A DNA stretch of 64,000 nucleotides from Lutjanus erythropterus. Its lineage: Eukaryota > Chordata > Actinopteri > Lutjaniformes > Lutjanidae. The stretch spans positions 24,861,922 to 24,925,921 of the forward strand of contig CM034599.1 of NCBI GenBank assembly GCA_020091685.1, in the 5' to 3' direction. Position 1 is the stretch's first letter. Every line of letters begins with the position of its first letter. The position numbers were made by a program, and so were the translations under genes. Shown piece after piece: positions 49,205 through 60,310 of this stretch. The notes below the pieces were generated by a model. That model saw only the letters and a program-made list of their open reading frames with translations. It was not told where the DNA came from and ran no database searches.

Positions 49205-50333
49205 GTGGCTTCTCCAACACTGCGAGTGTGGCTATATCTACTATTTTTTTCGTTCGTCAGTTTAGATAGAAGATACCACTAATTTACTTAAAAGACTGGT
49301 GTATTGAACATGTATTCGAATCAACAAAAATATACAAGTACAAGATCTCAAATGATTTCAGCTGTGACTGTAGCAGAAGTCCAGAATCATTATCATTTAA
49401 TACAGCCTCCAGTTATGACCAAGATGTCCAAGATTATGTAAGGACTATTGTGTGGTGTTACTTAAAAATGTTTATTCTTTTATACATCTATATAAAGGCA
49501 TGTTGAATGCTGTTTAATTAAACAAAGTCAATATGTGTAGACTTTTATTTATTTTTTTTATTTCAGGGCATGGTTACCTCATAGATTCAGAGCAAAGGAC
49601 CCCTGAAATAAATAAAAGTAGTCATTTGAAAAACATATTTTTAAGCAAAAACCTATTTATTTAAAGCTATATTAATCATGTATATGTTTATATTTCTGAA
49701 TGTTATTGAATTTATTTTAGGGTTTATATTTTAGGTATGATCATTATTGGATTCTATGCCCAGGTTGGATAACTTACAATATATATATATATATATATGG
49801 ATGGCTGTGGTTAGAGATAAAAATATTAAAATACATACATAGATTTAACAGCCTTTTTGTTAAAGAAAAAGAAATAAGCTTCACATAGTGTTCTATTTCA
49901 AAAACTATTTTATTTGTGAGTTTACTACAATAACATATCACGATAGTCAAGACAACCAAATATAATATCTCTACAGTAAGAGTAAAATCTGTGAAAATGT
50001 TATCAACTATACACTTATAGGAGTTATTACTGGAGTTCATACCTTTATTAAAGGAGAAACAAAGTTTTCCTAATGGATTCTCTCGCTGAGTGCGTCTTCC
50101 TGACAGATGTGAATACACGTCTGACCCCAAAACAAAATCTCGCGGGAACCAGCTGTACGAGATTACAGTGTAGGGAGGGCTGCATGGAGAACTGGAGAGA
50201 CAAAACAAAAGCCACACATTTCAACCCACCAACAGGCGCTGGTCGCTTTTTGTTTTTTTGTAAATCTAGATAAATTTGATCGATTATTCCTATCAATCAC
50301 CGTTTAACGGAAATAGTATAAAAGTTTTGCATC
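49205..50333 (+). promoter_or_regulatory. mex3c: mex3c upstream region and 5' UTR
   Basis: The outer part is AT-rich with an (AT)n run at 49779-49798. An inverted repeat at about 49533-49612 pairs ttttattt...atttcaggg with cccctgaaataaataaaagt. The last 250 bases are richer in GC and hold tctcgcggga (50138-50147). No TATA box is seen. The start site is not defined. Confidence 0.5.
50138..50147. promoter_or_regulatory. TCTCGCGAGA-type element, one mismatch
   Basis: Reads tctcgcggga, about 190 bases before the mex3c start codon. The perfect palindrome is known as a CGCG element of TATA-less promoters, bound by BANP. Confidence 0.5.
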
Positions 50334-50970
50334 ATGCCTAGTAGCACGTCTTTGCTGGAGGCCGACGAGGGAGAGTCCGAGGTCCCGCCGCCGCTAGTGC
50401 ACGCTTTCGCCGGTATGGGCCTTGAGGAGCACCACGGCACCCAGAGCCAGACCCCCGAACAAGCAGACGAGAGCCTCTCCTTTCACCATCACCACCTACC
50501 CGCGGTTTCTCATTTCAACCTCCTCGGTACGGTCCTAGACTTGAAGCCTCTGCCTCTGCACCGGCCACCCTCGGGAGATGAAGTGAACATGACGGCAGCG
50601 CCCGAGGACGAAGAGCCAGAAGTTGTAGCTGACTCCTCGGGCTGCACCGGTAGCTCGTTGCTAGCTCAGGCCCACCTCCACCGACACCTCCCACCGGGGA
50701 CGGGTAGCTCCGTGATGCCGTCCGGGATGGAGCCGCCACCGCACGTTGAGACGGTCCTGTTGTACAACGGAGACGAGCGGGAGGACAGTGTGGTCGGCGG
50801 CAGCGCCCTACCACCGGCTAGCAGCATGGCGATGCTACCGTCTGCCGTCTACGGGGAGTCGGGCTACGAGGCCGAGCCTTCGCTGCTGAGCCGGCGAAAG
50901 AGCGTCAACACAACCGAGTGTGTGGCCGTGCCGAGCTCCGAGCACGTCGCGGAGATAGTCGGCAGGCAGG
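50334..50970 (+). CDS. mex3c: mex3c coding exon 1
   Basis: 637 bases, residues 1-212 and one base of Gly213. N-terminal low-complexity region and the first half of KH1 to the GRQG loop ([20 protein letters not shown]). CpG-rich. Donor ggcagg|gtgagt. Confidence 0.95.
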
Positions 50971-53900
50971 GTGAGTTGTTGTCATCCGGATGGTGCTGGT
51001 CAGATTCATTAACTAGCTAACGTTAAGTTGCTAAGGGGAGTTTGGACGAAACTTGCTGGGAAGATATTTGAGTTACAGGTAAAGTAAGCAAAATAAAATG
51101 CATGCAAGCATAACAAATAGTCCATTAAATGTAGAACATGATAACGATACAGTGTTAAAATATACAGAAAACGCAGTTACCGTTAAAAAAAATAGCTGGA
51201 TTGTAATTTATTGTGTCGCAAGTGAGAATCAAGGTTAGCATAGCTGACTAGCGATTATAACATGTTGTAATGATCATGTGTAGAAAGGAACCCTAGTTTT
51301 GCGAAACTCTCGTGAGATTTGCACACGTTACAATTTTATCGTTATTCGTACAAATTAATTACCTTTTATTGAAAGACAACGCTGTTGTTTAGATTTGCTT
51401 AGGTGTAAGGGCTAAATAACACCTAATTCTGATATGGGAAAGCTAATTGAATTCATCACTCTCGCGAGATCTTTCGCGGGTCTGGGGTTCCCTACTAAAC
51501 ACGACCCCGAACTACTAGCATTAACGAGGACGCGCTATTTTGCATAATTAGCATGTTTTAAATTGTATTTTTTAAATATGAGACGTCTGACTAGTTCCGT
51601 TTACCTAAAAAATAAAAAAAAGATGTATAATTAAATCAATCCAATATATCATGTAGAATCTTCAGCTATCTTCCTATAGTTAGCTTGAAACCTGCGAAGT
51701 TAGCTTAGCGCTGCTGCTAACTGGGTCAACATCACGCTCGCGAAACACCCTTGACAAAAGTTTATATCTCAAGTTCTATGAACCAGCTGTTCCCTCTGTG
51801 CTCAGGAGCTTTGACAGCTCGTTTGTATTATGGATGTTGTCTGTACGTCGCTAAAAGTGAGCTTGTCCTCAGCCTTGCCTTTTCGTGCTAACTAAACCAG
51901 GCTTGGCTTTGTCTCGGACGACAACATGAAGAGTTGGTCACCATTGCTTTGCCACATCAGCTGTAGGTTATAGTTAGCTCCGTGACATAACCCAAGACTT
52001 CTAAGTTCCACTAAACATAACTGTCTTTTCTTAGATATCCAACGCCTTTATCTGGTCTTTTAAACAAACTTTACACAGCTCAATTGCAGGGTTGGAAGAG
52101 TGTTATTGTGTCGGATTTGAGAGCAGTTGGGGGAGGGTGCACATACACACTGCAGTGTTGACAACAACAGGAAATGGCTCTGGTAATGATGTTGGACTCT
52201 CAACCACAGCTGAAAGGAATATTTAATTTATAAGCTATGCAACTTCTAAATGGCATTAGTGACTGCATACTGAAACTGCATGTGCTGTGATCTTTTATTA
52301 GTTCATGTTAGAGATATTGAATATTAAAGTTAAATATGTGTATGATGGAAGTTTTATTAATAATCCAACTTTCCCATCTTTCCTTGTTTCTCTTTAATTT
52401 TCCCCTAACAGGTTGTAAGATTAAGGCACTACGAGCCAAGACCAACACCTATATTAAGACACCAGTGAGGGGAGAGCAGCCTGTCTTTGTCGTGACAGGG
52501 CGCAAAGAAGATGTGGCCATGGCTAAGAGGGAGATCCTGTCTGCAGCTGAGCACTTCTCCCTTATCAGAGCCTCTCGAAACAAGACAGGCCCTCTGTCTG
52601 CTGTAACTGGTCCAGGTACCCCCTCACTACCTGGACAGACGACCATTCAGGTGAGTGAGCATGTGATTATGAGTCATGGTAGTAAAGATACGAAACTATC
52701 ATTCTTGTGCAGTGATTCACAACGTGTGTAACATTGTGTTGTGTGTGTTACTATGCAAGCACATTTTTTTTGTAAAGGAGGCTCTCTGTATTTTATGTAT
52801 TTGGTTGTGTTAGTCATTAAAGTGTGTATAGTTAACCCTTTGTCATTTCAACCCTACAGGTGCGGGTACCATATCGTGTTGTAGGGCTGGTTGTGGGTCC
52901 CAAAGGTAGGTCTTTCATTTATTCTATATTTAGATACATGTTTTTGCTCCAGTCATGACATCATGCTATCAAGAGAGTTCTTCAGATTTCAACTGGCAAA
53001 ATAGTATTAAATATGAGATTAAAATGACAAGCTTGTACAGTACATGTATGGACAGGTGTTTGGTGACATATATCAACATAAAGAGATTGTAATTTTATAC
53101 AAATTATGTATTTCATAATGGTTGAACAAGTCTCATTTTCCTCAGGTTCAACAGGAAGAGTAAAACTGTGTTTTTGACGTTATATTACGTTATGTTTGTT
53201 TTACACAATGACAGGTGTATTTACAACAAGGAAATATATTTTAAATGTGTTAATGATTTTCATACAGTTAAATAAAAAAAAGGAAACTCCCAGAAGGTGA
53301 CTTCGTTCACATTTAATTTTTACTTTGATTAATAGAGTTGTCACAATTCCAGAATTTTAAACTTGATTCAGTGTTAGTATAAAACATGGATACAGTGCTG
53401 GTACAGGACAAAGTCACTGAACACTGTCTGATTTTTGCTGTGCTGAAAGCCACATTTTAGGCAGAACAGTAAAGACTGAACTGAGATCTTGAATTTAAAC
53501 TTTATGTATTAGATTTATAATTAATGAACTAATGGTTATTTTAGCCCTTTAAACCTGCTTTCAAAGTTTTAAAAGTATTAAGTAAAGTAAACTATGTTGA
53601 TTCCACACTGGAGAAATTCACATGTTATAGCAGCTCAACAAGTACAGGAAGAGAAAGGGGTGAGTGATTTAGAATACTTATAAAGATTAAATATATTGAT
53701 ACTTGTGACAACCTTATATTGGTGTAATAGCCCATACATAACAGGGCTTTTCTTTCTTTCTGAGTTTTAATGCACTCATGTCATGGCTACATTTTACTCT
53801 TAGAGTCTTTAACTCTGTGCCCTGTTGACATTACCACCTCAGTGTCAGAGAGACCTGGGGTTGATTTGTAAATTGAACTGTAATGGTTCTCAACCATGTG

Positions 53901-56900
53901 CCATAAGGCTGGAGAAGGTGAGGTAATGAGTCAAAATTACATCAAATTTTTAAAATAGTGAGCAAACGTTGTGGCACCACACATCAAAAAAGTGGCAATG
54001 TGGAATGTGAATATTTGAAATTTGGTGTTTACAGATATTAACTGTGAAACACTCATTTTGTGAATGCACTCCAGGATTTGTTTCTGTGTTTTTTGTTTTT
54101 AAAAGATTACTGTTGAGCCATATGTCAAAAGAAAATATAGGACATTCTTTTTCAAATATACAGTATCGACATTTGAGAAGGTTCCTACACTAGACTGAAA
54201 CTCAAACTTAGGTTGTTATAGTTAGGTGGTATATGCTTTAGCCAGCTGAGTCACCAGAACAGCCTGCAGTTCAGGACTGTAATTATTACACAGCTGTGCT
54301 TCTTGCAGTTTCAGTGTCAGATATTATTGTTTGAAAAAAACAAGTGTAATTACTGAAAATTTATAATGCTGCTAATGTGGCTGAGCAGTCTTCAATATGA
54401 CTCTGTTTGGGATAATTTGTCAGCTTGACACAATCAGGTCAGGCTGTTGTTGAGAAGAGACAATGAAACAGATACAGATCTGTTATTTTCTCCAGGTTCT
54501 CTGCAACTAATGTATTCAGCACTATTATTTTTGTTTTTTTATTTTTTTTCCAGTTTGCCCATATGCCATTAGTTTATACTAAGATGTATGTTTCTCAGGA
54601 ATGGTCACGCGTGCCATGTGTGAAACTAAATTTAATTGTGTACTTTGCATTCATGTGGCCATGTGACCCAAGCAGATCTTTAAAACTTTGTGTTCACATG
54701 ACAGCTGTTTATGTACAGGGGTCTTGGTCTGGTCATATCTTTCAGGGGCAACCATCAAACGTATTCAGCAGCAGACCCACACCTACATTGTGACCCCCAG
54801 TCGTGATAAAGAGCCGGTGTTCGAGGTCACTGGGATGCCGGAGAATGTGGACCGGGCGAGAGATGAGATAGAGGCACACATCGCCCTCCGCACAGGAACC
54901 TGTGGCAGCATCGAGGCTCCTGGTGTGGACAACAATGACTTTCAGTTCAATGGGACAGACGTCAGCTTTGAGACTTCTGCAGCACCAGTTGGGCTGGGGG
55001 AGGCCGGGTGGCTTCATGCTGGTGCATCATCACCGGGTGGTGGTGGCTTGCTGCCAATGAGCATCAACGGTACTCAGCGAATCAATAGCAATATTAACAG
55101 TGGTGTCAGGATGTCTTCCACCTACCGCAACGACAGCTCCAGCTCCCTGGGCAGCGGCTCCAGCTCAGCTGATTCTTTCCACGGCAGTGGGAATGGTAAC
55201 CGGATGGCAGATTTCAGCCCCACCTGCGCATTTAATGCCAATGCTAACAACAACAACAGCAATGGCAGCAGTGCAAGCTTCTGGTTTGGTGAGAGCCTTC
55301 TTGCTGTGGGGTCTGAGGAGCTGGTCAACCTGGGAGGTGGAGGCTCTTCATCAGGGTTTGACCCGTTAACCATCTCCACTGCCCAAGCCTCGCACCCAGG
55401 TGCACAGCCACCAATCTGGAGCCCCTTTGTGGACCACCAACCACTCCAGGCCTTCGATGCTCGTCAGTGTCAGGTAGGTGAAATTTTATAGGAACATAGA
55501 GATTATGGTCTTCTAGGTAGACAACAGAACCATACTGCAGGTTAAAGCAAATTAAATGTGAGCTTTTGTCTTTTCATCCTCTTATCGTTAACAAGATGCA
55601 GTGGGTGCTTGGTATAAAAATTGATTACTCTTTTTTTGTCACCTTAGTTTTTTAAATTGATTTTCCTTCGCTCATTCACTATAAGTATTTGAAATAGCTG
55701 TGATTACTATTACAGTTATCAATACACCTCTGATTGTCTCGTATACAAGCAATCTTTAATAATTCTCATGATTGTGTAACCTGAGAATTGGCATAAGATT
55801 GGATATCATGATTATTGTTGCAAACAAACCAAAAAAAAAAACATTAAAGCCCCTTTAATATTCATGGTGACCCTCTGTTGCTATTCATGAATCTTGTGAG
55901 CTAGTTTACAGTGAGCAGAGTACTGTAAACTCCAATCTGGATGCATGTACAGATTGGGTAGCTGGTAGTGCTCTACACCAGTGGGTCCTAACCTTTTTTG
56001 CTTGTGACCCCTTAAGACAAACCATTTACCCACAATTACATACTGTGATTCATTACAAGACGCATTTTTATGTGTTGTAAGTAGTGCATTTTTTTTTCCA
56101 GGTGGCTTAATTTAAATAGTTTTAGAGGCCTGAAGTGGTAAAACTGCACAACATTTCACAAACAAAAGCCCAGACAAGAGGAAACTCTGAAAAACAAACC
56201 TAAATTTGTGAAGGAAAAGTTTGTTTCTCATTTTCCTCATAATCATCTCATGACCCCTTATATTCATTTTGTGACCCCTCATTAGGTTTCATATCCCCAG
56301 GTTGGGAACCGCTGCTTTATATATGTTAATTTTAACAAAGATGTTTGGCTTGTGCCAGTTGCTGTTTGTATTTTCTGCTAACTTTTGTCCCTCTCCTGAA
56401 AAGAACAAGGACAAAAAGTCTGTGCAGTGACACTGATAGCACAGAAAATGCACTAATGATCCATTACCTTGATATTTAAGAAAAAATTGTTTTGAGTCTT
56501 AAACAGGAATTTTGAAGATGCTTTTCTTTATGATGATAATCATTTACTGACTGTTGTTATCATTGTCTCCAGACCAGTCAGCCTGGGACGCCCCGGCTCT
56601 CTCCAACTTTCTCTGGGACAGAGGCCCTGGAGCACCCTCAGGCACAGCGTGTTCACAGAGGGCCGCTCAGCTCGGCTGGGACCCTTGACGCCCACAGGTT
56701 CCCCTCCTACAGCTCTGCCTTCTCCTCTTCCAGTGAAAGCACCGCCTCCTCCTCTTCCCCTCCTGAGTCCTCCCTCTCATACCGACCGGGGCTCGGCTCA
56801 GCAGTGAGAGGACAGGAGATCTGTATCCACTGTATGGATAGCCAGGTGATCGCTGCCTTGGTTCCCTGCGGCCATAACCTCTTCTGTCTCGATTGTGCCA

Positions 56901-56983
56901 CCCACATATGCCAGGGTCCAGACGCTGTGTGCCCTGTGTGCCTGTCCCCGGTCACACAGGCCATCCAGCTCCGCAATATGTGA
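50334..56983 (+). CDS. mex3c: MEX3C, RNA-binding RING ubiquitin ligase
   Basis: Joined exons 50334-50970, 52412-52650, 52860-52905, 54746-55473 and 56573-56983 give 686 residues (human MEX3C 659). Each junction is GT..AG and keeps frame. The start MPSS is the family start. A long acidic, His- and Pro-rich N-terminal region precedes KH1 (about 195-265, GRQG loop) and KH2 (about 290-360, GPKG loop). The linker holds [12 protein letters not shown]-like text and [15 protein letters not shown], which point to MEX3C rather than A, B or D. A C3HC4 RING ends the protein (C634, C637, C649, H651, C655, C658, C670, C673). Known role: MEX3 proteins bind mRNA by the KH domains; MEX3C ubiquitinates partners and promotes mRNA decay. 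Odd points: five coding exons where I recall two in mammals, a 46-base exon, and loss of the RRVRSDP motif (here QRVHRGP). A diverged duplicate of mex3c is possible. Confidence 0.95.
51308..51317. promoter_or_regulatory. TCTCGCGAGA-type element, decayed at the CpG
   Basis: Reads tctcgtgaga in mex3c intron 1. The single change C to T at a CpG is what methylation-driven decay would give. Confidence 0.35.
51460..51469. promoter_or_regulatory. Perfect TCTCGCGAGA element
   Basis: A perfect 10-base palindrome in mex3c intron 1, about 490 bases after exon 1. Another ttcgcggg follows at about 51473. Confidence 0.55.
52412..52650 (+). CDS. mex3c: mex3c coding exon 2
   Basis: 239 bases, residues 213-292: second half of KH1 ([20 protein letters not shown]) and the inter-KH linker ending LPGQTTIQ. 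Confidence 0.96.
52860..52905 (+). CDS. mex3c: mex3c coding exon 3 (46 bases)
   Basis: Codes [15 protein letters not shown] and one base of the loop glycine, the first half of KH2. Acceptor ccctacag, donor aaag|gtaggt. Needed to keep frame and to complete KH2; far too short to be found as an open frame. Confidence 0.95.
52906..54745. other. mex3c intron 3
   Basis: AT-rich intron between the two halves of KH2. No repeat I can name. A pyrimidine-rich tract lies at 54530-54552, before an open stretch that runs into exon 4 but is not needed for the protein. Confidence 0.5.
54746..55473 (+). CDS. mex3c: mex3c coding exon 4
   Basis: 728 bases, residues 308-550: second half of KH2 ([20 protein letters not shown]), then the Ser/Gly/Asn-rich linker with [15 protein letters not shown] and PIWSPF. 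Confidence 0.95.
55979..56314 (+). mobile_element. hAT (Charlie-like) MITE in mex3c intron 4
   Basis: Left end cagtgggtcctaacctttt, right end aggttgggaaccgctg, inverted copies of each other, with cttgtgacccctt and tgtgacccctcat inside. Flanks ctctacac and ctttatat match at 5 of 8 and differ only by C/T changes, as an aged 8-bp duplication would. Confidence 0.75.
56573..56983 (+). CDS. mex3c: mex3c coding exon 5 and stop
   Basis: 411 bases, residues 551-686: [12 protein letters not shown], a serine-rich run, and the RING with [20 protein letters not shown], ending QAIQLRNM and TGA. Confidence 0.95.
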   Translation, partial: TSQPGTPRLSPTFSGTEALEHPQAQRVHRGPLSSAGTLDAHRFPSYSSAFSSSSESTASSSSPPESSLSYRPGLGSAVRGQEICIHCMDSQVIAALVPCGHNLFCLDCATHICQGPDAVCPVCLSPVTQAIQLRNM

Positions 56984-59900
56984 TCTCAATCCGTTGATCT
57001 TGATGGTTGACGAGGGGTTGTCCTCCCCGACACTTTCAATGCATAACACGTGTGGGGAAATTACAAAATCGACCCCAAAATCAGTGTCTAGGTGTGTCCT
57101 CACCCCGGTTCTGTCCAAGCTGGTGTTTGGTTGACAAAGGTGAGGAAGAATAGGTGAATTAGGAATGATGTGTATTTAGGGCATGGGTTAGGTTGTTCAG
57201 CCCGTTTATGTGCCTGCTTATTGTGAAGTCTTCTTCCGTGATTGATTGATCAATGGGAGGGTTGTAAACCCTCTGTGTAGCATTGGGTGGGGTGGGTTAT
57301 ATATATATTTTTTTGCTCATCATGATTTTTGATTTATATTTTTTCTCCCTGAAACATCTAGTTATCAGTTTTTGTCTACCTACATTTTATTACATTTTTA
57401 ATGTACTTTGAATTCTATTAGATACATGATGTTGACTTTTGGGTCAATTTTTTTTTTGTCTACATCTCAACAGTTTTATCCTTTTTAATTTTTTTTTTTT
57501 GCTGCTACAGTTGTTTTTATGTGCTGAATTATGGCTCAGCCCCTTTGCCTCTCTATTGTTGTGCTCACAACAGGAAACTTCAAGGAAAAAACGAGGCGAG
57601 CATGTTTACATATAGTGAGTCCCACATATGAATATGTATAAATTACTAGTATTCTCCTGGTTACCACAAAAACTGAATCCCTACCGTAGTAAACTGGTTA
57701 TAAAGTATTAATGCCACATTATCCTAGCAAATGTCACTCTTTCCCCGATAATTTGCATAAAAATGATCAGGCTAATGACGTGTATCTGTGCTACTTTAAA
57801 TAGGATTTGAAGTTTACACGCTCCAGATCATAAATAAGAATTTTTGAACATTGTTTGCTGACATTAACATCATATTGATACACATGCAAATACAGCCACA
57901 GTGGGGTAAAACTGTCGCACTCCAATGGCAACCTTCTGTGGCTGCGGGTTTCTTTATTTCCCAGATTACCAGGATCTTACACCACTTCAGAATCGCCACG
58001 TTGCTCTCCATTTCTACTTTTGAAGAAAAAAAAAAACTGTTTACGGTAAACTTGTGCCTAATTCCGTTCTGAGTAAACAAAAGGAAACAACTGGTTCAGC
58101 CGACACATAGTGTTGCTCTGTCTTAAAACAAACTCGTGGCCTTTTTGGAAAGCCTGTCATTAACTGACAACACTATCTACAAATCCATACTTTGGCTCAA
58201 AAGAACACAAGCTGACAGACTGAGGTCTTAATGTATTTGTTGAAGTTCAATCTTGGAACAAAGGGCAGGGATGTTTTCTTCTGCTTCCTATTTTGTTGAG
58301 CCTTTTTTCAAGTATTTACCACCTATTACTTTGTCTTTTTAGCACCAAACACTCCCATTTAGTTCATGTTTTTCCCTCTCATTGTTCTTTTTTTGCCTTT
58401 TTGTTTATATCTTGATAGTTAGGGAAAACATGCTGGTTTTCACTTAGAAAGATATGCACAGCTCATACCTTTGGTAACATTCCTCGTCCCCTTTATTGCA
58501 CACTCTTTAGTAGATGGCATATATATATGGCTGCTTAATACCTGGGAGCCTAAAGAGCTGATATTCGTACTATTAAACTATGAAGACAGCTGTAATCTGG
58601 AACAAATGCCGTACTGTACAGATGACCTGCTGACAGTATCTTTTTCTTTCACTTGAACTGCTCCACCCTGTGGCCATCTTGTGCAGCCATCTTATGGCCA
58701 TTTGGTCAGTAAAATAATTCAGCTGGGATGCAAAATTGAGACGAAGGCCACCCGTGGCTTTAGTCTGGTTTTATTTAACCCTGTGTCTCGTCTACTAGGC
58801 CTATGCAAAAATTGTCTCAGTATGTTAACTACTTGAGGAAGCACTAGATAAAATATTAAACTCCTCTGGTTTTAATGACAGAGCTCAAAGAATCTCGGGC
58901 TTAAACTTGTAGACAGACATATCCCTTTGTTTTTCTACTACATTTCAGTTGGGGTCAGCCTTTGTTACCTGATTTCATGCATCGATGTTTCAATGGTACA
59001 CACATTAGCTCATTTCTCCTGTCCTGTGCCCTATTAAGCACAGCCTTTCCTCACATCTTATCACACTATTGACTAGATGGGACTCACACGTTCTGATTTT
59101 GTTTTCCACATGTGCACCTGTCTGCTCCTCTGCCTGAAAAGTGAAGAAAAGGTACAAATTGGTGGAAATCATCTCAAATTCTTAGCTTTAAACACCAGTG
59201 TCTCTAGACTTTGTTTGACAGGATTGAATGAGTTGACGGACATTTCAACGGGGAAGCAGCTGGAATGATTTCATCTCGGACTGTGCCGATACTACATTAA
59301 AGGTCAATACTATTGCTTTACCATGTGGACTTTGGACCACAGTCACTTTTGCGTTCCAGCTGTAAACAGTATTTGGGAGTTATTCCATCACCTCTTTCGC
59401 TGTCTTGAGGAAATGGAACCAAATGAGTCCCAAAAGTGCAAAAAACCCCACTGATCTGCTTCTGCCCCCTCAAGTCTTCTCTCCTCCGTCCTTTTTATTT
59501 GACTTTTCTGAGATCAACAAAGGGTCGATCTCTTTGCTCTCTTTCTCCCACTGAGGGAATGCAATACACTGTCGGCCCTCAGTTTATTGACATGAATCTT
59601 TTGACATTTTTGTGTATGTATTATATAATATTATTGTTAATGACTGATAAATATACAGAATTATTTTTATTTTGTTACATTTCATATATATACATAAATA
59701 TATCTATATTAAAATGTTTACAATAAGATTTTTACTTTTTTTTATTTTACACTTTTCTGAGTGATTAAGTGAATGAAGAGTTGGAGATGTTGCAGGAGGG
59801 TGTCAATGCTAGCCGCTTGTAGTCTAGTTCTTAGTTTACAGTATTGATGATAATAGTATTGATAGCTGCCGTTTTAACCTAGTGGAAAATGGAATGTGCA

Positions 59901-60310
59901 TCACGAGCATGTCATCATAATGTACCGCCAATGTAAAACGTCACACTGCAACTGTACAAAGGCCAAGGATTCAAGCTGCCTGTCATGTCTGTACGCCACC
60001 AAAATTAAGAACGGTATACTGTAAAATGTATCTTAGATTTATCTATATATAAATACATATATTGTTAAGCTGTACCAACAGTTCAAAGTATTTGCTAATT
60101 TTACTACACTTTTGTTTTGTATATGTAGGGGGAGTCTTATGGCATATAAATTCTTCAAATTGAGTCAGGAGTTTAAAAGCAGACTATATTTTATAACGGC
60201 CTTTTAAGTTATTGCGGCCAAAGCACTGATATTATATATTTGCTGTAAAGAGAATTTAAGAGTTTTATTTTTCTGATATTAAAGTTACTTAATAAAGACG
60301 GTTTCATTTA
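56984..60310 (+). other. mex3c: mex3c 3' UTR
   Basis: About 3.3 kb without recognised repeats, U-rich in places, ending at aataaa (60291-60296) with a GT-rich stretch after it. Long conserved 3' UTRs are known for MEX3 genes. The end point is inferred from the poly(A) signal. Confidence 0.6.
60291..60296 (+). terminator. mex3c: mex3c poly(A) signal
   Basis: aataaa, preceded by attaaag a few bases earlier and followed by a T/GT-rich region. Confidence 0.6.

Noticed and set aside
54563-54745. mex3c exon 4 starting further upstream with an extra N-terminal stretch
   Set aside because: The frame is open but the acceptor at 54744-54745 joins exon 3 in phase and rebuilds KH2 exactly; the upstream text has no homology.
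50515-55379. Minus-strand open frames opposite mex3c exons 1 and 4
   Set aside because: They mirror GC-rich or repetitive coding sequence of mex3c and have no independent homology.
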